64,000 bases of DNA from Branchiostoma lanceolatum (GCF_035083965.1 NC_089740.1:12044052-12108051), one strand, 5' to 3'. Numbered from the stretch's first letter, positions 1 through 11,534 are shown. Program-made: numbers and translations. Notes: generated by a model from the letters alone, not told the origin.

Positions 1-133
1 GAATTGCAGTGTAGTATCAAATTAAGAGAGGGGTTCTCATAGTCATACAGTTATTATTATTAGAACATCGATATCCTTATCCAATCAGTACTGAGCTACA
101 TTGTGATGATTGTTGATGTTGTTGTCTTTCCAG

Positions 134-324
134 GCCAGCCCACCCAATGGCAGAACATGACGCTACCTGGGATGAACAACAACTCTCAGTGTCAGGTGGG
201 CGCCAGCAGTGTCTCCGTATTGGTCGACCACTTCTCATGGTTCGCTCTGATTGGCTGGCCCAGGTTCCACCGGTACGACCACACTGGGTCCATGGGAGGA
301 GTCATAATGACAAACATCTTCTGA
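134..324 (+). CDS. Last exon of a ZU5-like domain protein (partial)
   Basis: A pyrimidine tract ends in a consensus acceptor (tttccag, 127-133). The downstream frame is open for 63 codons to TGA at 322-324. The exon enters in mid-codon: its first two bases complete a codon begun in an exon outside the window. The encoded end contains VSVLVDHFSWFALIGWPRF. The x-x-x-HFSWFALIG signature is what I associate with the C-terminal strand of ZU5 domains (UNC5, ankyrin, PIDD and many lancelet death-fold proteins). Little sequence is available, so the family call is tentative and the full domain architecture is unknown. The last ten codons, including the stop, fall inside the first copy of a minisatellite that continues through the 3' UTR. 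A polyadenylation signal AATAAA follows at 871-876. Confidence 0.5.
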
Positions 325-693
325 GAATGATTGACAGTTCTGTGTGGGGGAGGAGTCACAACAGCAAACACCTGATTAGGACAGTAATGAATGGAGTCAT
401 GGCAACAGCAGATTATGATTTGACAGTTCAACAGTTGTGTTGGGGAGGAGTCATGGCAACAGACAGCTTCTGAGAATGATTGACAGTTCTGTCAGTAGGA
501 GTCACAACAGCAGACACGTGATTTTGATTGACAGTTAGGAGGAGGAGTCATGGCAACAGACAGCTTCTGAAAATGATTGACAGTTCTGTCAGTAGGAGTC
601 ACAACAACAGACACCTGACTATGATTGACAGCTCTCTCTGTGGAAGGAGTCACAAGAACTGACACCTTCTGACTTTGATTGACAGCCGTCTGT
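295..693 (+). repeat. Degenerate minisatellite, about 8 units of ~50 bp
   Basis: Units start near 295, 349, 391, 445, 496, 543, 595 and 646. Two subtypes alternate: GGAGTCATGGCAACAGACA followed by TTCTGA, and GGAGTCACAACAGCAGACA followed by CCTGA. Both are followed by TTGACAG. Alternation gives a higher-order period of about 98 bp. The array begins inside the coding exon and runs on as 3' UTR. Confidence 0.8.
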
Positions 694-870
694 TTGTGGA
701 CTGGACCAAATGTGTCCCCATTGGTGCACTTAGCCCAGATATAGAGGACTGATTTTATCTGTTTTTATGCAGTTTGTTTTTAGTTTTTATACCTTTTGTT
801 TATTCATTTTATTAAGATACCCCGCGTGTACGTTTAGAAAGGGCTGATACCAGAATGTGAGAAGAACCTG

Positions 871-876
871 AATAAA
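871..876 (+). promoter_or_regulatory. Polyadenylation signal AATAAA
   Basis: A canonical AATAAA lies about 550 bp after the TGA of the ZU5-like exon and just past its minisatellite. It is the first good signal in the + direction and so the likely transcript end. Confidence 0.5.
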
Positions 877-2880
877 ATGTGGAAATTTTCAGATGAAGAA
901 CGAAAGGACTGCTGACAACAATGTCTGGACCTATGCAGAACATTCTGTTACAAAATTAAAGACTCCATCTTCTTGGAGAGAAGAACATCTTTTTCTTTAT
1001 ATCCCAAATACTTGAGAAATCAGTATTTTTTGGCTGAAGCCAGAACCCATGATATTTCACCATTTAAAAGTACTATGCCAAAAAATGTGCCTTTTATACT
1101 TTTTTAACATCCGAAGCTATACAAAAGGCAGCTAGCAAACAGGCCAACTTGAAATTGAGTGGGATATAAAACAAGAACAGCAAAGTGCACAAAGAAGACA
1201 TAAAAATGGCAAAGTTTATGACTGAAACAGCAAAGTTGTGGATTCACTGAGTCCTAAATACACAATGGAAATGTTCAAACAACCATTTGAGAGGTGGGGA
1301 GGGCGGTATTTGTAAGTCAAGTAGCTTCTCTTGTTTTTAATTTTTACCCTTTGTACATAGGAATAAGCCATCACTTTTTGTGCCAAAGAGTTAAGAAGAT
1401 AAGATTTAACATGTATGTGATTAACCAAATCCATGTATACAACAAGTTGAATGTATGTGTGGGATGTCTGTTAGAGTAGTTAAATAACTACTAGTAGACT
1501 GATATGTTTGTGGAAGTGAGAGAGAGAGAGAAAAGTGTACTTATGTCCAAATGTATGAGCAAAACAATGATATAATAACCTGTTGTACTACAGGTATGAC
1601 TTTTCTTATATAGCAAACCCGATACAGCTCCATCGTTACAAGGAGTTTCAGAGATATGCCAACCGTATTATACACATTTCTTGTGCAGTTATTTTCCGTT
1701 TTCATACTGGTAATTTGAGGAATAATTCTCGAAAGCAGAGGCCAGTTAAATGATAAGTAGAAACTATCTTTTGTAAGAAAACATTTAGTTAAAGTACAGA
1801 CTTGGCATCTACTGATGCAACTGCAGTCATATCAGTCTTGGTAAGACTCGAAAATGGTGACAACGTTGGAAGCGGACGAGAGTTTGGGTTTCTTTTGTAC
1901 ATCAAAGTATTTTTCTACTCATACTGTAACAACCAATATTAATTATGGCAATCGTAGCACAATAGATTGCACTAAGTATAAAGTAGTTTAATTGCTCAAT
2001 GCATGATGAAATTCAGGTCTGATAACTGTGCTCTTAGTGATGATAGAAACGTCAACTTGAGTTATGTTATGCATGTATTTTCTTACAGCAAACTCGCTGT
2101 GAATTCTTTTATATAAAACCTTGCTTTAAGTATCCTTTTTCTAATATGAATTATTACTACTTAGCGTTATCTTAGATTTTTCCTAACTTGCGCAAGAATC
2201 TCTAGAATATGTACTTGTAAACTGACTACTTTTTCTTCGGTAATGTGTCAATGGTGCCATCATGAAAACAGGCCATGTTTAGTTGTGGTAAAAGTTAAGT
2301 ACGGCTCAACATCAGGTCATCTGTCTATGTTAGTTTCTTCTTTTCAGTGTAAAACTTCTAGGCTATGAACTACATGTGTTACACAAACACCCTATAAATG
2401 AAGGCTTGCCATTTTGTTGTACTTCTTTTTTGTCAGACAAAACAGCCAACTTTTTCTATTACAAGAAAGAATGTTTTTTGTATGACACATTTAAGCATGC
2501 TGTCAGCTAGTGTTCTCCTACAAAAGTTTTGTATGACAAGTTTTTTTTTGGGTCATAACAGAGCATTCTTGTGCGTATCAAAGTGCAGTAGCAAACTAAC
2601 AGGACATTTGGCCTAATGTTGGTGCCTTACTGATGCTAGTGTTTTCTCTTTATGATACAAGCATGCCATGATGTACTTTACATAAACCTGACTAACTTCA
2701 GCTGTTACAGTGTCTGTCTTCCCTTCAATGGACAATCTTTATGATGATGAAAGGATTTTAAATTGAATACCCAAGAAATTAGCTAGCTTCATTTTAAAAA
2801 ATCACAGGGTATCTTTCCAAATGTTCTTAGAAGTGTAGATGAGACTTGAACATTGGCTGTCTTAGGGCTGAAAGAAAAGG
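877..2880. other. AT-rich intergenic stretch
   Basis: Only short chance frames with no family resemblance. No convincing exon, RNA gene or long repeat was seen. Confidence 0.5.
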
Positions 2881-2888
2881 TGTACCTA

Positions 2889-3133
2889 AGAACAAACAAC
2901 TTTATTTTCTTGGTTAACGGATTTTTAATTGTAACACCAAAAAAATCATGAAAACAGAAGGCAGGGGTGAAAACATGCACCTAACCCTGTTCACTCCCTG
3001 ATGCTGTGTGCACCAAAGTAAAAACATTCCTCTGAGATTCTGTTTTCATGTTGTTTTTCCAAACAAGCATTTTTTTTTTAATTTCTTTTATTCCGTTAAC
3101 CAAGAAAATGAATTGGTGTGGCCTAAGAACATA
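2889..3133. mobile_element. Harbinger-like MITE, family A, copy 1
   Basis: About 245 bp with inverted ends built on TTTCTTGGTTAACGGA / TCCGTTAACCAAGAAA. The right end finishes AATTGGTGTGGCC followed by TAA. The outermost left bases are eroded. The interior (AGGGTGAAAAC, CTGTTCACTCCCTG, CCTCTGAGATTCTGTTTTCAT) matches the copies at 11.3, 13.2 and 53.0 kb. Confidence 0.8.
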
Positions 3134-3970
3134 CAAATTTAATCTTCCAGGATGGGTATTCACTATTGGAATATTTTACCATCAAACAGTACATTGTTGA
3201 TGAGACAGACGTCTAGTATATATCTTGCTGAAGGAATTCTCTTCTTCTATAACAAATAAAAGAAATTTTACTGCTGTATGAGTCTCTGCTGTTTTTCTTT
3301 TAGTCTGTTTTCCTCAAATATAAATCTAGTTCTCGAATGTTTACATAAAGATGACATGAAGATGACCTAAGACAAATTCTTCATCAGGTTGCAGACAAAA
3401 CGATGAAAGATTCTGGAATACTAGTATTCGTTTACCATCAAAATCGTGGAATATAGCAAGTTGGCAACATAACGTTACATGTAACTCGAACTACGGTAGT
3501 AAGGAGGCACCACTCTACGGCACAATGATGCATTGCAGCTGCATAACATTTAAAACTATAGCTGTAGACTTATAAGGTGTACACGTGTTGTCAGTCTCGT
3601 GTTGTCCTATTTGTTTGTGTGTGTGTGAGTGGCTGGCTGGCATTTCCCGTGATGTCCTTGACAAAATATATAACCAAATTCAAACCGCTGTACCGCACAG
3701 CGAAAGCTCGAATCAATGGCTGCATATGCTAAATGATCAACCAATATAGTTATCTTGTACATAAAGGCGTCTTTGTACAGACCTTGGTTACTGTTTTTGG
3801 TTATTTTTGAAAACTGCAAACTGTCGCATGCGCAATGGCTAGCTCTTTTGATTCTAGAGCGTTTTCCTCATCACAATGTACGTCTCTATTTTTCATCAGA
3901 TGTCCCTGTTTCTATGACCCCAAATCCCAAATACTAGTACATAACCGTATTGGACAGTTTTTCTAGTCCT

Positions 3971-4290
3971 TGACGCAGTTTTGCATATTAAAGTAAAGGA
4001 CGAAGACTTCTGACCAATCACCGTTTCTGACCAATGACCCAAATACATAACTGCATCAAACAGCTATGTTTTGAGTATATGGCAGTAAAACAAATTAATC
4101 GATTGACGCAGTTTTTTTATACTAAATTAATAACTGTGTGTGCCAATCAGTTTATATAAGGGCAGCAAAACATTAATCAACTGATGCAGGTTTGCATATT
4201 GATAACGGACGACAATTTCTGACCAATCACCATGCCTGACCAATGACCCAAATACATAACTGCATCAGACAATAACGTTTGGCGTGTACA
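3971..4290. repeat. Tandem duplication with ~210-bp period
   Basis: The block with TGACGCAGTTTTGCATATT, TTCTGACCAATCACC and GACCCAAATACATAACTGCA at 3971-4090 recurs at 4182-4290. A weaker partial copy starts near 4321. Confidence 0.7.
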
Positions 4291-4532
4291 CATGTTAGAC
4301 AAAAAAGTAAAAAAACAACATTGGCGCAGTTTTGTGACCAATGACGAGCGAATAGTCAGTATAAAATCTATTTGCTGTCAGCCCCACGTACCCATCGCCA
4401 CAGACGCTCTGAGATTCGGCACCAATTAAGGTTAGCCGAACGCCTATCCCTTCCATTTGGCAGGTAAGATGCTTAGAAGTTGCATATTTCATATTATGCC
4501 TATTTTGTATTTTTTTAATGTTGTCACTTTTA

Positions 4533-4713
4533 GTTACTCAAGCAACTGGATAAAATTTTGAAACAGACGTTTTAGGCAGCATCCTCTGTCTTTCGTCAGT
4601 GACTAACGATGGAACTGGGAAACCAGATTTATACCAAAACTCTGAAAGACAGCGGATGCTGTCTGAAACGTCTGACTGTTTCAAAATGTTATCCAATTGT
4701 CTGAGTAACTCTT
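4533..4713. mobile_element. Fold-back MITE, ~180 bp
   Basis: The left end AGTTACTCAAGCAACTGGAT is nearly the inverse of the right end ATCCAATTGTCTGAGTAACT. Pairing continues inward through GAAACAG..AGACGTTT and GCAGCATCC.CTGTCTTTC. Overlapping minus-strand open frames are by-products of this palindrome. Confidence 0.75.
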
Positions 4714-4895
4714 TTTGGCGTATATTATTTACTGGATGTCTAACCTTCATCAATGTATGTTGGCACTTTTGCTCTGCTATGTCTAAGGGCTGGTCACATG
4801 CCTCATACGATCGTTGTACGGTCGCAAACTTAGGGCATTCTCGAAACAGTTGTGCCGCAGTGTGTACTTGTAACATGTGTTCGGCTGTCTTGTTG

Positions 4896-5092
4896 CAGAA
4901 AATGCTGTTTTAGATCCCTGTCAGTATTCTCCAAGCAGAGGTTTCGATAGGGGGGCTAGTACTGTCTTGGATTTTGAACGATTGAAAGGAGGGCACCGTT
5001 AAAAATACTGGACACTGATCCTAGCCCCCCGATCGAAACCTCTGCTTGGATAATACTGACATTAGTGACAAGGATCTAAAACAGCAGACAAC
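4896..5092. mobile_element. Fold-back MITE with TCCAAGCAGAGG ends
   Basis: The left arm reads CTGTTTTAGATCC..TGTCAGTATT..TCCAAGCAGAGGTTTCGAT..GGGGGGCTAG. The right arm is its inverse (CTAGCCCCCC.. CCTCTGCTTGGA.. GGATCTAAAACAG). The TCCAAGCAGA core also appears in the MITE at 35.3 kb and in a single end at 46.8 kb. Confidence 0.75.
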
Positions 5093-5294
5093 CTTGTTAG
5101 TGGTTGGCTCTGCCATAGCACACTTAAAGATTGTACGGCATCAAAATCGTACGACCATCTACGACAAATGTAACCGTGCCGTTAGAGAGGTAGGGACAGT
5201 TTCAAATCTACTGTAGACAATTAAAAAATGTTCTTTTTCATTTGTTTGTCTCCACAGGGAACCTCTTGTTGCAGAGTACGCTTCACGATTCAAA

Positions 5295-7457
5295 ATGGAA
5301 TCTCTTACTGTATTTTTCCTTTTTATTTTGTTAACAACTGCTAATGAAAGAACGGTTGATTACACAGGGCGAAACTTATCACGCGTTCCAATAGATAAAA
5401 TCAAACACGCCTTTGTCGTACGACTAACAGATAACAACATAACCGACCTGGGCTCATTCAGCTCATCCACTAGCATACTATATCTTTACATCGACAACAA
5501 CAAGGTAAATAACATTTCGACGAAAACGTTTCAAGGGCTGAAAGATCTAGTTTATCTAGATCTCAACAAAAATCACATTTCTTCCCTTCGCCAGTTCACT
5601 TTTTCTGCACTTTCGATGTTGTTGGATCTTTACCTCACAAATAATTTCATTTCCACCATATCAGACAACGCGTTTTATGGTTTGGCAAACTTGCAGTTCC
5701 TAGATCTTTCTGCAAACCGTCTATCTAGTTTTCCAACGCTGGCCATCAAGCTGGTCCCTAGTAACCGGCTCTGTATGGTTATGCTTAGAGTCAACAACAT
5801 CAGTCAAATACCTACAAACATACTAACACTACATCCGTCCACTTCTTACGACTTGCAAGGCAACCCTTTGAATTGTCAGGCTGCACCAATAAATCCAAGG
5901 GGTATAAACCCGAACAATGTTGGATTAGCCTATTACACAATGAGCACAAAACATCATAGACCTTTCATTAAAAAAGTGATGTTTATTAGAGAACGTTATG
6001 AATACTATGGCGTTCGTCCACCTATTAGATATGTAGGTGAAAACAAAACTGTTTCAATATCTCTACCATTCTTCAGGTCCTCAGAGTCGTCCTATTATTG
6101 GGACACTCCGACTGGAAGGCACAAAATGAACGCTTTACAATTTGCAGCAGGAAAAGTTACTGTTCCATGGTTTAATGCTAGAGACTCTGGTATGTACACT
6201 TGTGTGGGAGACAGAGGTGATATCAAAATGAAATATGATCTGATATTGTGTATGGCTAAGCCGCTCAAGAGGAAAGAACATCGCCATTCTAAAATACCCA
6301 CAATAGAAAAAACACATGATGGCAACAACAGTGACACTAGTACTTGTCTCTTTTCTAAAAACCAATCTTGTTGCCGGCCACAGAATCAGGAGTTCTGTGT
6401 TCTTGGCAACTTAACTCTACAAACGAACTATGAACGTGGCCATAACGCATTGTCAGTGATTGTACCTGTTAGCATAGCCGCAATTCTTACATCGTTCTTT
6501 CTTGCGGCTGTATGTTGGTGGAGAAAATATAGTGCTATGTTCAGCCCCCAAGCCCCTCACACCGTGAGTGCAACATGGTATGCGGGGACACAAGCTGTGT
6601 CTGTCCGTATCTCTCCTCCCACCGTGCCCGGTTCTGCAGGACGTTCGGAATCAAATCAGAGCCAGTCGTTTCTCCGACGTTCGGTTTCGCAAGAAGGTCA
6701 GTCAACCACAGGAGAGGCACAACCTAGTTTAGACCCTCCTGCAGTGCGCATGCGCACAACGCAAGTGCAGATTCATCATCACCTATATGAGGATGCATCC
6801 GAGCATTGTGGAGACGATGAGGATGATCATATTTACGCCTCTGCAGAATCGTCCCCTAAACTCGGCGACAACGTAAGACAAGAAGCTGCAAGCGCCTTGC
6901 TAAATAAAAATCTATCGAAAACAATAATGTCTGCTCAACCTGTTTCTCGTCTGGAGGAAATCGTGCCGAGAGTCGAAGAAGGGTTTCACGGGATAGAAAC
7001 AGTAAACAGACTGTATGAACAAGCTGCAGATCAGAGTCAATACAAGATCTCTTCTGCGGATGGTGTCAATCAAAACGAAACGATGACCTCTTCTCTTTCG
7101 AGAAGTAGCCTGTATGGCCAACATTCTGACAATATGTGCCATGATACAACATACTCGGGTCAATATAATATCACAACAACTGATACTGCGGGGGGTGTCG
7201 ATCAAAACGAAACTCTCGCCTCTCTTTCGAGAAGTAGCCTGTATGGACAACATTCTGACAATATGTGCCATGATACACACTCGGGTCAACACAATGTCAC
7301 AACTACTACAACGGACTGTGCAGCGGGAAGTAGCTTGTATGGACAGAATTCTGACAACGTAACTATGGCTCGTGACATTACCAGAACTGAAAATCAAACA
7401 ACAGAGGTAACGTTAGTGAACGCCCTGTACGAAAGTACTACTGCAGCTTTAGAGTGA
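5295..7457 (+). CDS. LRR plus Ig-like single-pass membrane receptor
   Basis: One uninterrupted 720-codon frame. Residues 1-17 form a hydrophobic signal peptide. Residues ~20-200 carry about five leucine-rich repeats (LxxLYIDNNKVNNI, LVYLDLNKNHISSL, LQFLDLSANRLSSF) ending at GNPLNC, a short LRRCT-like cap. Residues ~241-318 are Ig-like: W269 and DSGMYTC (C303) mark strands C and F. The strand-B cysteine expected near 256-257 is absent (TVSISLPF), so the usual disulphide cannot form. A transmembrane helix spans ~386-408 (VIVPVSIAAILTSFFLAAVC). The ~310-residue tail has six LY motifs (Y498, Y574, Y607, Y650, Y682, Y712) plus IY at Y514, and a 43-residue internal repeat around SSLYGQHSDNMCHD. A good acceptor (ctccacag, to 5258) lies just upstream, so a spliced 5' UTR is likely. 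This architecture resembles lancelet LRR-Ig receptors of presumed immune or adhesion role; the exact orthologue is unknown. Confidence 0.85.
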   Translation: MESLTVFFLFILLTTANERTVDYTGRNLSRVPIDKIKHAFVVRLTDNNITDLGSFSSSTSILYLYIDNNKVNNISTKTFQGLKDLVYLDLNKNHISSLRQFTFSALSMLLDLYLTNNFISTISDNAFYGLANLQFLDLSANRLSSFPTLAIKLVPSNRLCMVMLRVNNISQIPTNILTLHPSTSYDLQGNPLNCQAAPINPRGINPNNVGLAYYTMSTKHHRPFIKKVMFIRERYEYYGVRPPIRYVGENKTVSISLPFFRSSESSYYWDTPTGRHKMNALQFAAGKVTVPWFNARDSGMYTCVGDRGDIKMKYDLILCMAKPLKRKEHRHSKIPTIEKTHDGNNSDTSTCLFSKNQSCCRPQNQEFCVLGNLTLQTNYERGHNALSVIVPVSIAAILTSFFLAAVCWWRKYSAMFSPQAPHTVSATWYAGTQAVSVRISPPTVPGSAGRSESNQSQSFLRRSVSQEGQSTTGEAQPSLDPPAVRMRTTQVQIHHHLYEDASEHCGDDEDDHIYASAESSPKLGDNVRQEAASALLNKNLSKTIMSAQPVSRLEEIVPRVEEGFHGIETVNRLYEQAADQSQYKISSADGVNQNETMTSSLSRSSLYGQHSDNMCHDTTYSGQYNITTTDTAGGVDQNETLASLSRSSLYGQHSDNMCHDTHSGQHNVTTTTTDCAAGSSLYGQNSDNVTMARDITRTENQTTEVTLVNALYESTTAALE

Positions 7458-8426
7458 CTACTATATGTACTATTTCTTACTTAGATGTCTTGACGGTGAG
7501 GCTGGCGTTTTGTTGTAAGAGTATCGATGAAATCAAGTCTTACAGCTTTATACATGATTATGTATATTTCGTTTTTGGTTTTCTTCTTTCCTACCCATTT
7601 CAACTTGGAAAGCTCCCCTATACTTTGTACCTATATTTAGTATGTAGTCACACAAACGCCATATGGATCTGTGCTATGTTGGATTGAAATGTATGAATGA
7701 AAATTGTAGGAATGTTGACATTTAGGCAGTTTTAGACGGTAGACACAAAGCTTTGATTTTTATGTGACTAGCCTTTGTTGTAAATTTGCAACCTTGCACC
7801 ATAGACATTGTTATAGATTAACTACTAGCAAATGTGTATTTGTAAGTATTCTGTAATTTGCAAAGCCCATAATTATCGTATCATTTGATGTAATTTTTCA
7901 TAACTACAGGTGTATTTTGGTAATTAACGTTATTGTTTTGTTTTGCAATTGGAACTTTATATAACTCGGGGCATTCAACTATTTAATGTAGCTGTACATG
8001 TATACATGTATACAGACAAAAATGTTAATGCCATACCTCGTTGTGTGTGGTACTATATACAAGAAACTGTTAGTTGGTGTGATGATTGATTGAAACTATA
8101 TTTCCGGTTAATTTCATTGATTTGTCTGGCATTTTGGGGTCCATTAATATGCACGATGTTGTGAATATAATTTCATATCTGAACAAATAAGGAAATTAAA
8201 CCAAGATGTCATCATGATGAAATATTGTTGTGCTGATATTTTGTGTATATACCATCATCCTATAAGATCAAGTTATAGTTTAAGAAATTCAGGGCATTCT
8301 CTTTTATCGTAGTGTATTCTTGTTTCGAAAGGTTTTGGTTGACAGCTGTCAATCACCGTATTATCAGGAAGAAATACAGTACAGTAAAGGGGTGTATTTA
8401 CAGTAAAGTGATTTCAGTTAGTCTTC
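7458..8426 (+). other. 3' flank of the LRR-Ig gene
   Basis: AT-rich, with no coding potential beyond short chance frames. No canonical AATAAA was found close to the stop; variants such as ATTAAA (near 8193) are possible transcript ends. Confidence 0.4.
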
Positions 8427-8555
8427 AAAATTGTTTGAAAAGAACACAAACTAAGTCAATGGAATTTGCAAAATTGTTTGAAAAGAACACAAACTAAGTC
8501 AATGGAATTTGCAAAATTGTTTGAAAAGAACACAAACTAAGTCAATGGAATTTGC
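8427..8555. repeat. Three perfect 43-bp tandem copies
   Basis: The unit begins AAAATTGTTTGAAAAGAACA and ends CAATGGAATTTGC. All three copies are identical, which implies recent amplification or homogenisation. Confidence 0.95.
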
Positions 8556-8639
8556 ATTCTTTTATTCGAAGATTCAAACTAAGTCAAGTTATGGCGAAGA
8601 GATTGTTAAGCATAAGAATACTGACAGGACAACTATATC

Positions 8640-8835
8640 TATGTTTTTATGCTGTCCATAAACACCAACATTTCTCAATAGACATGAAATTTGGTACCCT
8701 CTGCTACATGCCAAATTTGGCATCTCAAGTTTGGAGGCAAAACCATAGAATTTTCCAACTTGTAGTTTTTACTAAATATGATAGGGGGCGCTGCAACTGC
8801 ATATGTGTTGCTATTTCACAATAATTCATCAAAGC
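8640..8835. repeat. Dispersed repeat, copy 1 (pair with 10.2 kb)
   Basis: It shares a block order with 10200-10400: CTCAATAGACA..AAATTTGGTAC, CATGCC, AAAACCATAGAATTTT, GATAGG.G.CGCT, and CATATGTGTTGCTATTTCACA. The two copies are strongly diverged. Confidence 0.6.
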
Positions 8836-8994
8836 TAAAAATTTGGTGCTTTTTTGTGGGCAATTGTTAACAAGGACTTGTTTTTCGCGTTGCAAAGTTG
8901 TACCATATCCTTATAGTACTGCAGGCCTGACCAAAGGGAATGTTTTGTATTCTTTTCATTTCGAGGTATGAAAGCTGCCTCAGGTGCTCAGGTA

Positions 8995-9255
8995 TTGCTG
9001 CGTACCGGTACTGTACCGTAAAAATTGATTAGGTACAGCTCCAAAATACCAGATCATGAAGTACCGGTACTGTACCGATATAAATTCATACCAAGTATGT
9101 GCGCATTTTGTCACTAATCTCCTGACCTCATGCAACACCATTTTTGAAGAGGTTCAGATAAACGCATGTTAATTTTTCAAAGTTGTTCAGGTACAGGTCC
9201 GGACCTGTACCTAAACCTCTGTACCGGATGTTACGTTTAGGTACGCAACACTAGT
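8995..9255. repeat. TACCGGTACTGTACCG repeat cluster
   Basis: The near-palindrome TACCGGTACTGTACCG occurs at about 9003 and 9061. Related GGTACAGGTCCGGACCTGTACC and CTGTACCGGATG lie at 9190-9235. The spacing suggests a diverged inverted-repeat element. Confidence 0.6.
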
Positions 9256-11309
9256 CTCAGGCCTTCACTAAGGTCATTCCGTCCTAGCTTTAGTTTCCTT
9301 AGAAAGCACGAAGCCACTTTCAATCAGGGAGACGGGGGTTTCAAGATTTTATTTTGGTTCACGCGAGTTGTTTGAGAGGACAACGTTTTTAGTTGGCGGC
9401 CCATCATCGGGGCATGTTTAAGGATCGAACCCAGGACCTCTTGGCTTCTGAGTCAACTACACTGAATCATATAGCATTTACTTCACGACAAGGGATTCAC
9501 TACAAGCATAGCTTTCCGAGTTCATTTGAAAAGGCCAAACATCAAAGGACGTTTTCAATCCAATTTGCCAAGGCATCAGTACCCGATTGATGAACTTTGG
9601 GTCTTAGTTTAGACTGATTGCAAGGAGCTCTTATGGTCGGGATCAGGAAGGAATGACAAAAGACTGGGACTATTTCTTGAACACCAGACGTAACGTATCG
9701 AGGTTTGCGGTTTTGTTGAGGGATCACATAAGGTCCGGCTGCTAAAGACTTACTGTGTATCTAGGTATGTACACTGCAGTACTGGCAAAACAAAGTAAGT
9801 GTCGCTGTGAGACCGTACACAATCCTACTTGTTTTGGGGGAAACTATACGAAACCATAGATTTGACCAGTTCGTTTCCTTCTGTAAAACAAATTCTGAAA
9901 CTCTTTTTGACAAAGAGGATAATTTGTAATTTCTTTTGGGCCTTAAGAAGAATGTGTGGTTATTTTTGACGCAAGAAATGCTACTCGGGTTTTCTTTTAC
10001 CAATGAACCAATTTTCTCTCACCCTCTAAGATTAACGATCAGATCAAATTGCTAAAACTATTTGCGATTAATTTATGGTGTCAGTGCCTTGCAGAATAAA
10101 ATCAGATACACGTGATGCCTAACTCTTACTAGTCTTAAATTTACGTTTCTTTTTAAACAAAATCTAAAGTAGTCATATATATACTTTGCAACGGCCAATG
10201 TTATGTTGGGTTCTTTTCCAACATCAAAATTACTCAATCGACAAGAAATATTGCAGCGTTTGGTACATGCCGGAGTTTGAAAGCCAAACCAAAGAATTTT
10301 CTACACTGCACTCTTTTACAAAATCCGATAGGTGACGCTCAAATTCCATATGATCCCATATGTGTTGCTATTTCACAGCAGTTCATTGAACTTGAAGTAA
10401 GGCCTCATGGACTTGACTATATGCTCTTGGTAACAAGTTGCCAGAAAGATTGAGCAAATGACTGAACACACAGAATATGATTTAGCAAACAATAAGTTCT
10501 ATATTTTAGTTATTTCAAATCTTTTTCCTGGACTTTGGAAGACTGCGCTCTAAACATATTTTGCGGCTAGTTGTACTGATACACGTGGCAAGAAATACTA
10601 TCGGAAAAGGAATTTTACAATTAAATAATATCAGTTTTCCAATATTTGTGGCAACATCTACATCATAGATATGCTTCTCTTGAAGCTTCCTTGAACGATT
10701 TACAGAATGGTCGGAAAGTTTACCTTTCTTAGAAAATTTGATGCGCGAGGGGATGTCATCCATATATTCATGTCAGTTGGGCCCAGAATAATTTGGCATC
10801 CTTTTCTGTGAACAATGGAGAACTTTATTTGTTTTTTTCAGAATTAAGCTTAATTTTCACAAATGTTGTAGAAAGGGATTTACGTGCAGACGCTTCTTGT
10901 TTTGTAAACAAAGGAGGGATTAAAAGGGCCTCTATGAAGAATTTTTTTTCGGAATTAATGTTGTACAAAAAGGCTTAGAGTGCAGGCGTTTCTTTTCCTT
11001 ACGCTTTCCTTTAAAAGATTCGGCAAGCCATTCTAGGTTATCAACAAGCTAAGGCTATTCCAAATGATATTTTTTTACATTGTGACAGACTTATTTATAA
11101 ACTTATAATCGGGGTGGGTACTTATTTACTCGTGTTTCTACCAGAGCTCATCTTAAATGGCCAAACATCATCGGATGTAATCTTATACTTTAATTTTGAA
11201 AAAAAGCCAGAACCCTAGTGGAGAAAATTGGGGTTTCACTGCACTTACTTTGAAAGAAACTTTTTTTCATAGCCAAATTAAAGATGTAGAAACTGGATTG
11301 AAGTGATTA
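9256..11309. other. Intergenic, no gene recognised
   Basis: It contains a weakly tRNA-like stretch (GGATCGAACCCAGGACC at ~9421) and the diverged repeat at 10200-10400. The remaining frames are under 85 codons and low complexity. Confidence 0.4.
10200..10400. repeat. Dispersed repeat, copy 2
   Basis: The partner of 8640-8835, with the same block order ending in CATATGTGTTGCTATTTCACA. Confidence 0.6.
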
Positions 11310-11534
11310 GGCCACACCATCCTAATTTCTTGGTTAATGGATATAAAAAATGCTAGGTTGGAAAATGAACATGAAAACAGAACCTCAGAGGAAAGTTTGT
11401 ACTTTGGTGCACAGTTTCAGGGAGTGAACAGGGTCTGGTGCAAGTTTTAACCCCAGCCTTCTATTTTAATGATGTCCTCATGCTAAAACTTTACAAGAAA
11501 AATCCGTTGACCAAGAAATTAAATTGGTGTGGCG
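11310..11534. mobile_element. Harbinger-like MITE, family A, copy 2 with TTA duplication
   Basis: 225 bp beginning GGCCACACC..CTAATTTCTTGG and ending CCAAGAAATTAAATTGGTGTGGCG. It is flanked on both sides by TTA (11307-11309 and 11535-11537). A 3-bp TWA target duplication with GGCC-starting inverted ends fits PIF/Harbinger. This is the best-preserved copy of the family here. Confidence 0.85.

Noticed and set aside
4538-4876. 112-codon minus-strand frame
   Set aside because: It is mostly antisense to a fold-back MITE. I considered a retroelement remnant but saw no reverse-transcriptase or nuclease motif.
7114-7397. Open frames on other strands of the LRR-Ig tail
   Set aside because: Shadows of the repeated tail-coding sequence.
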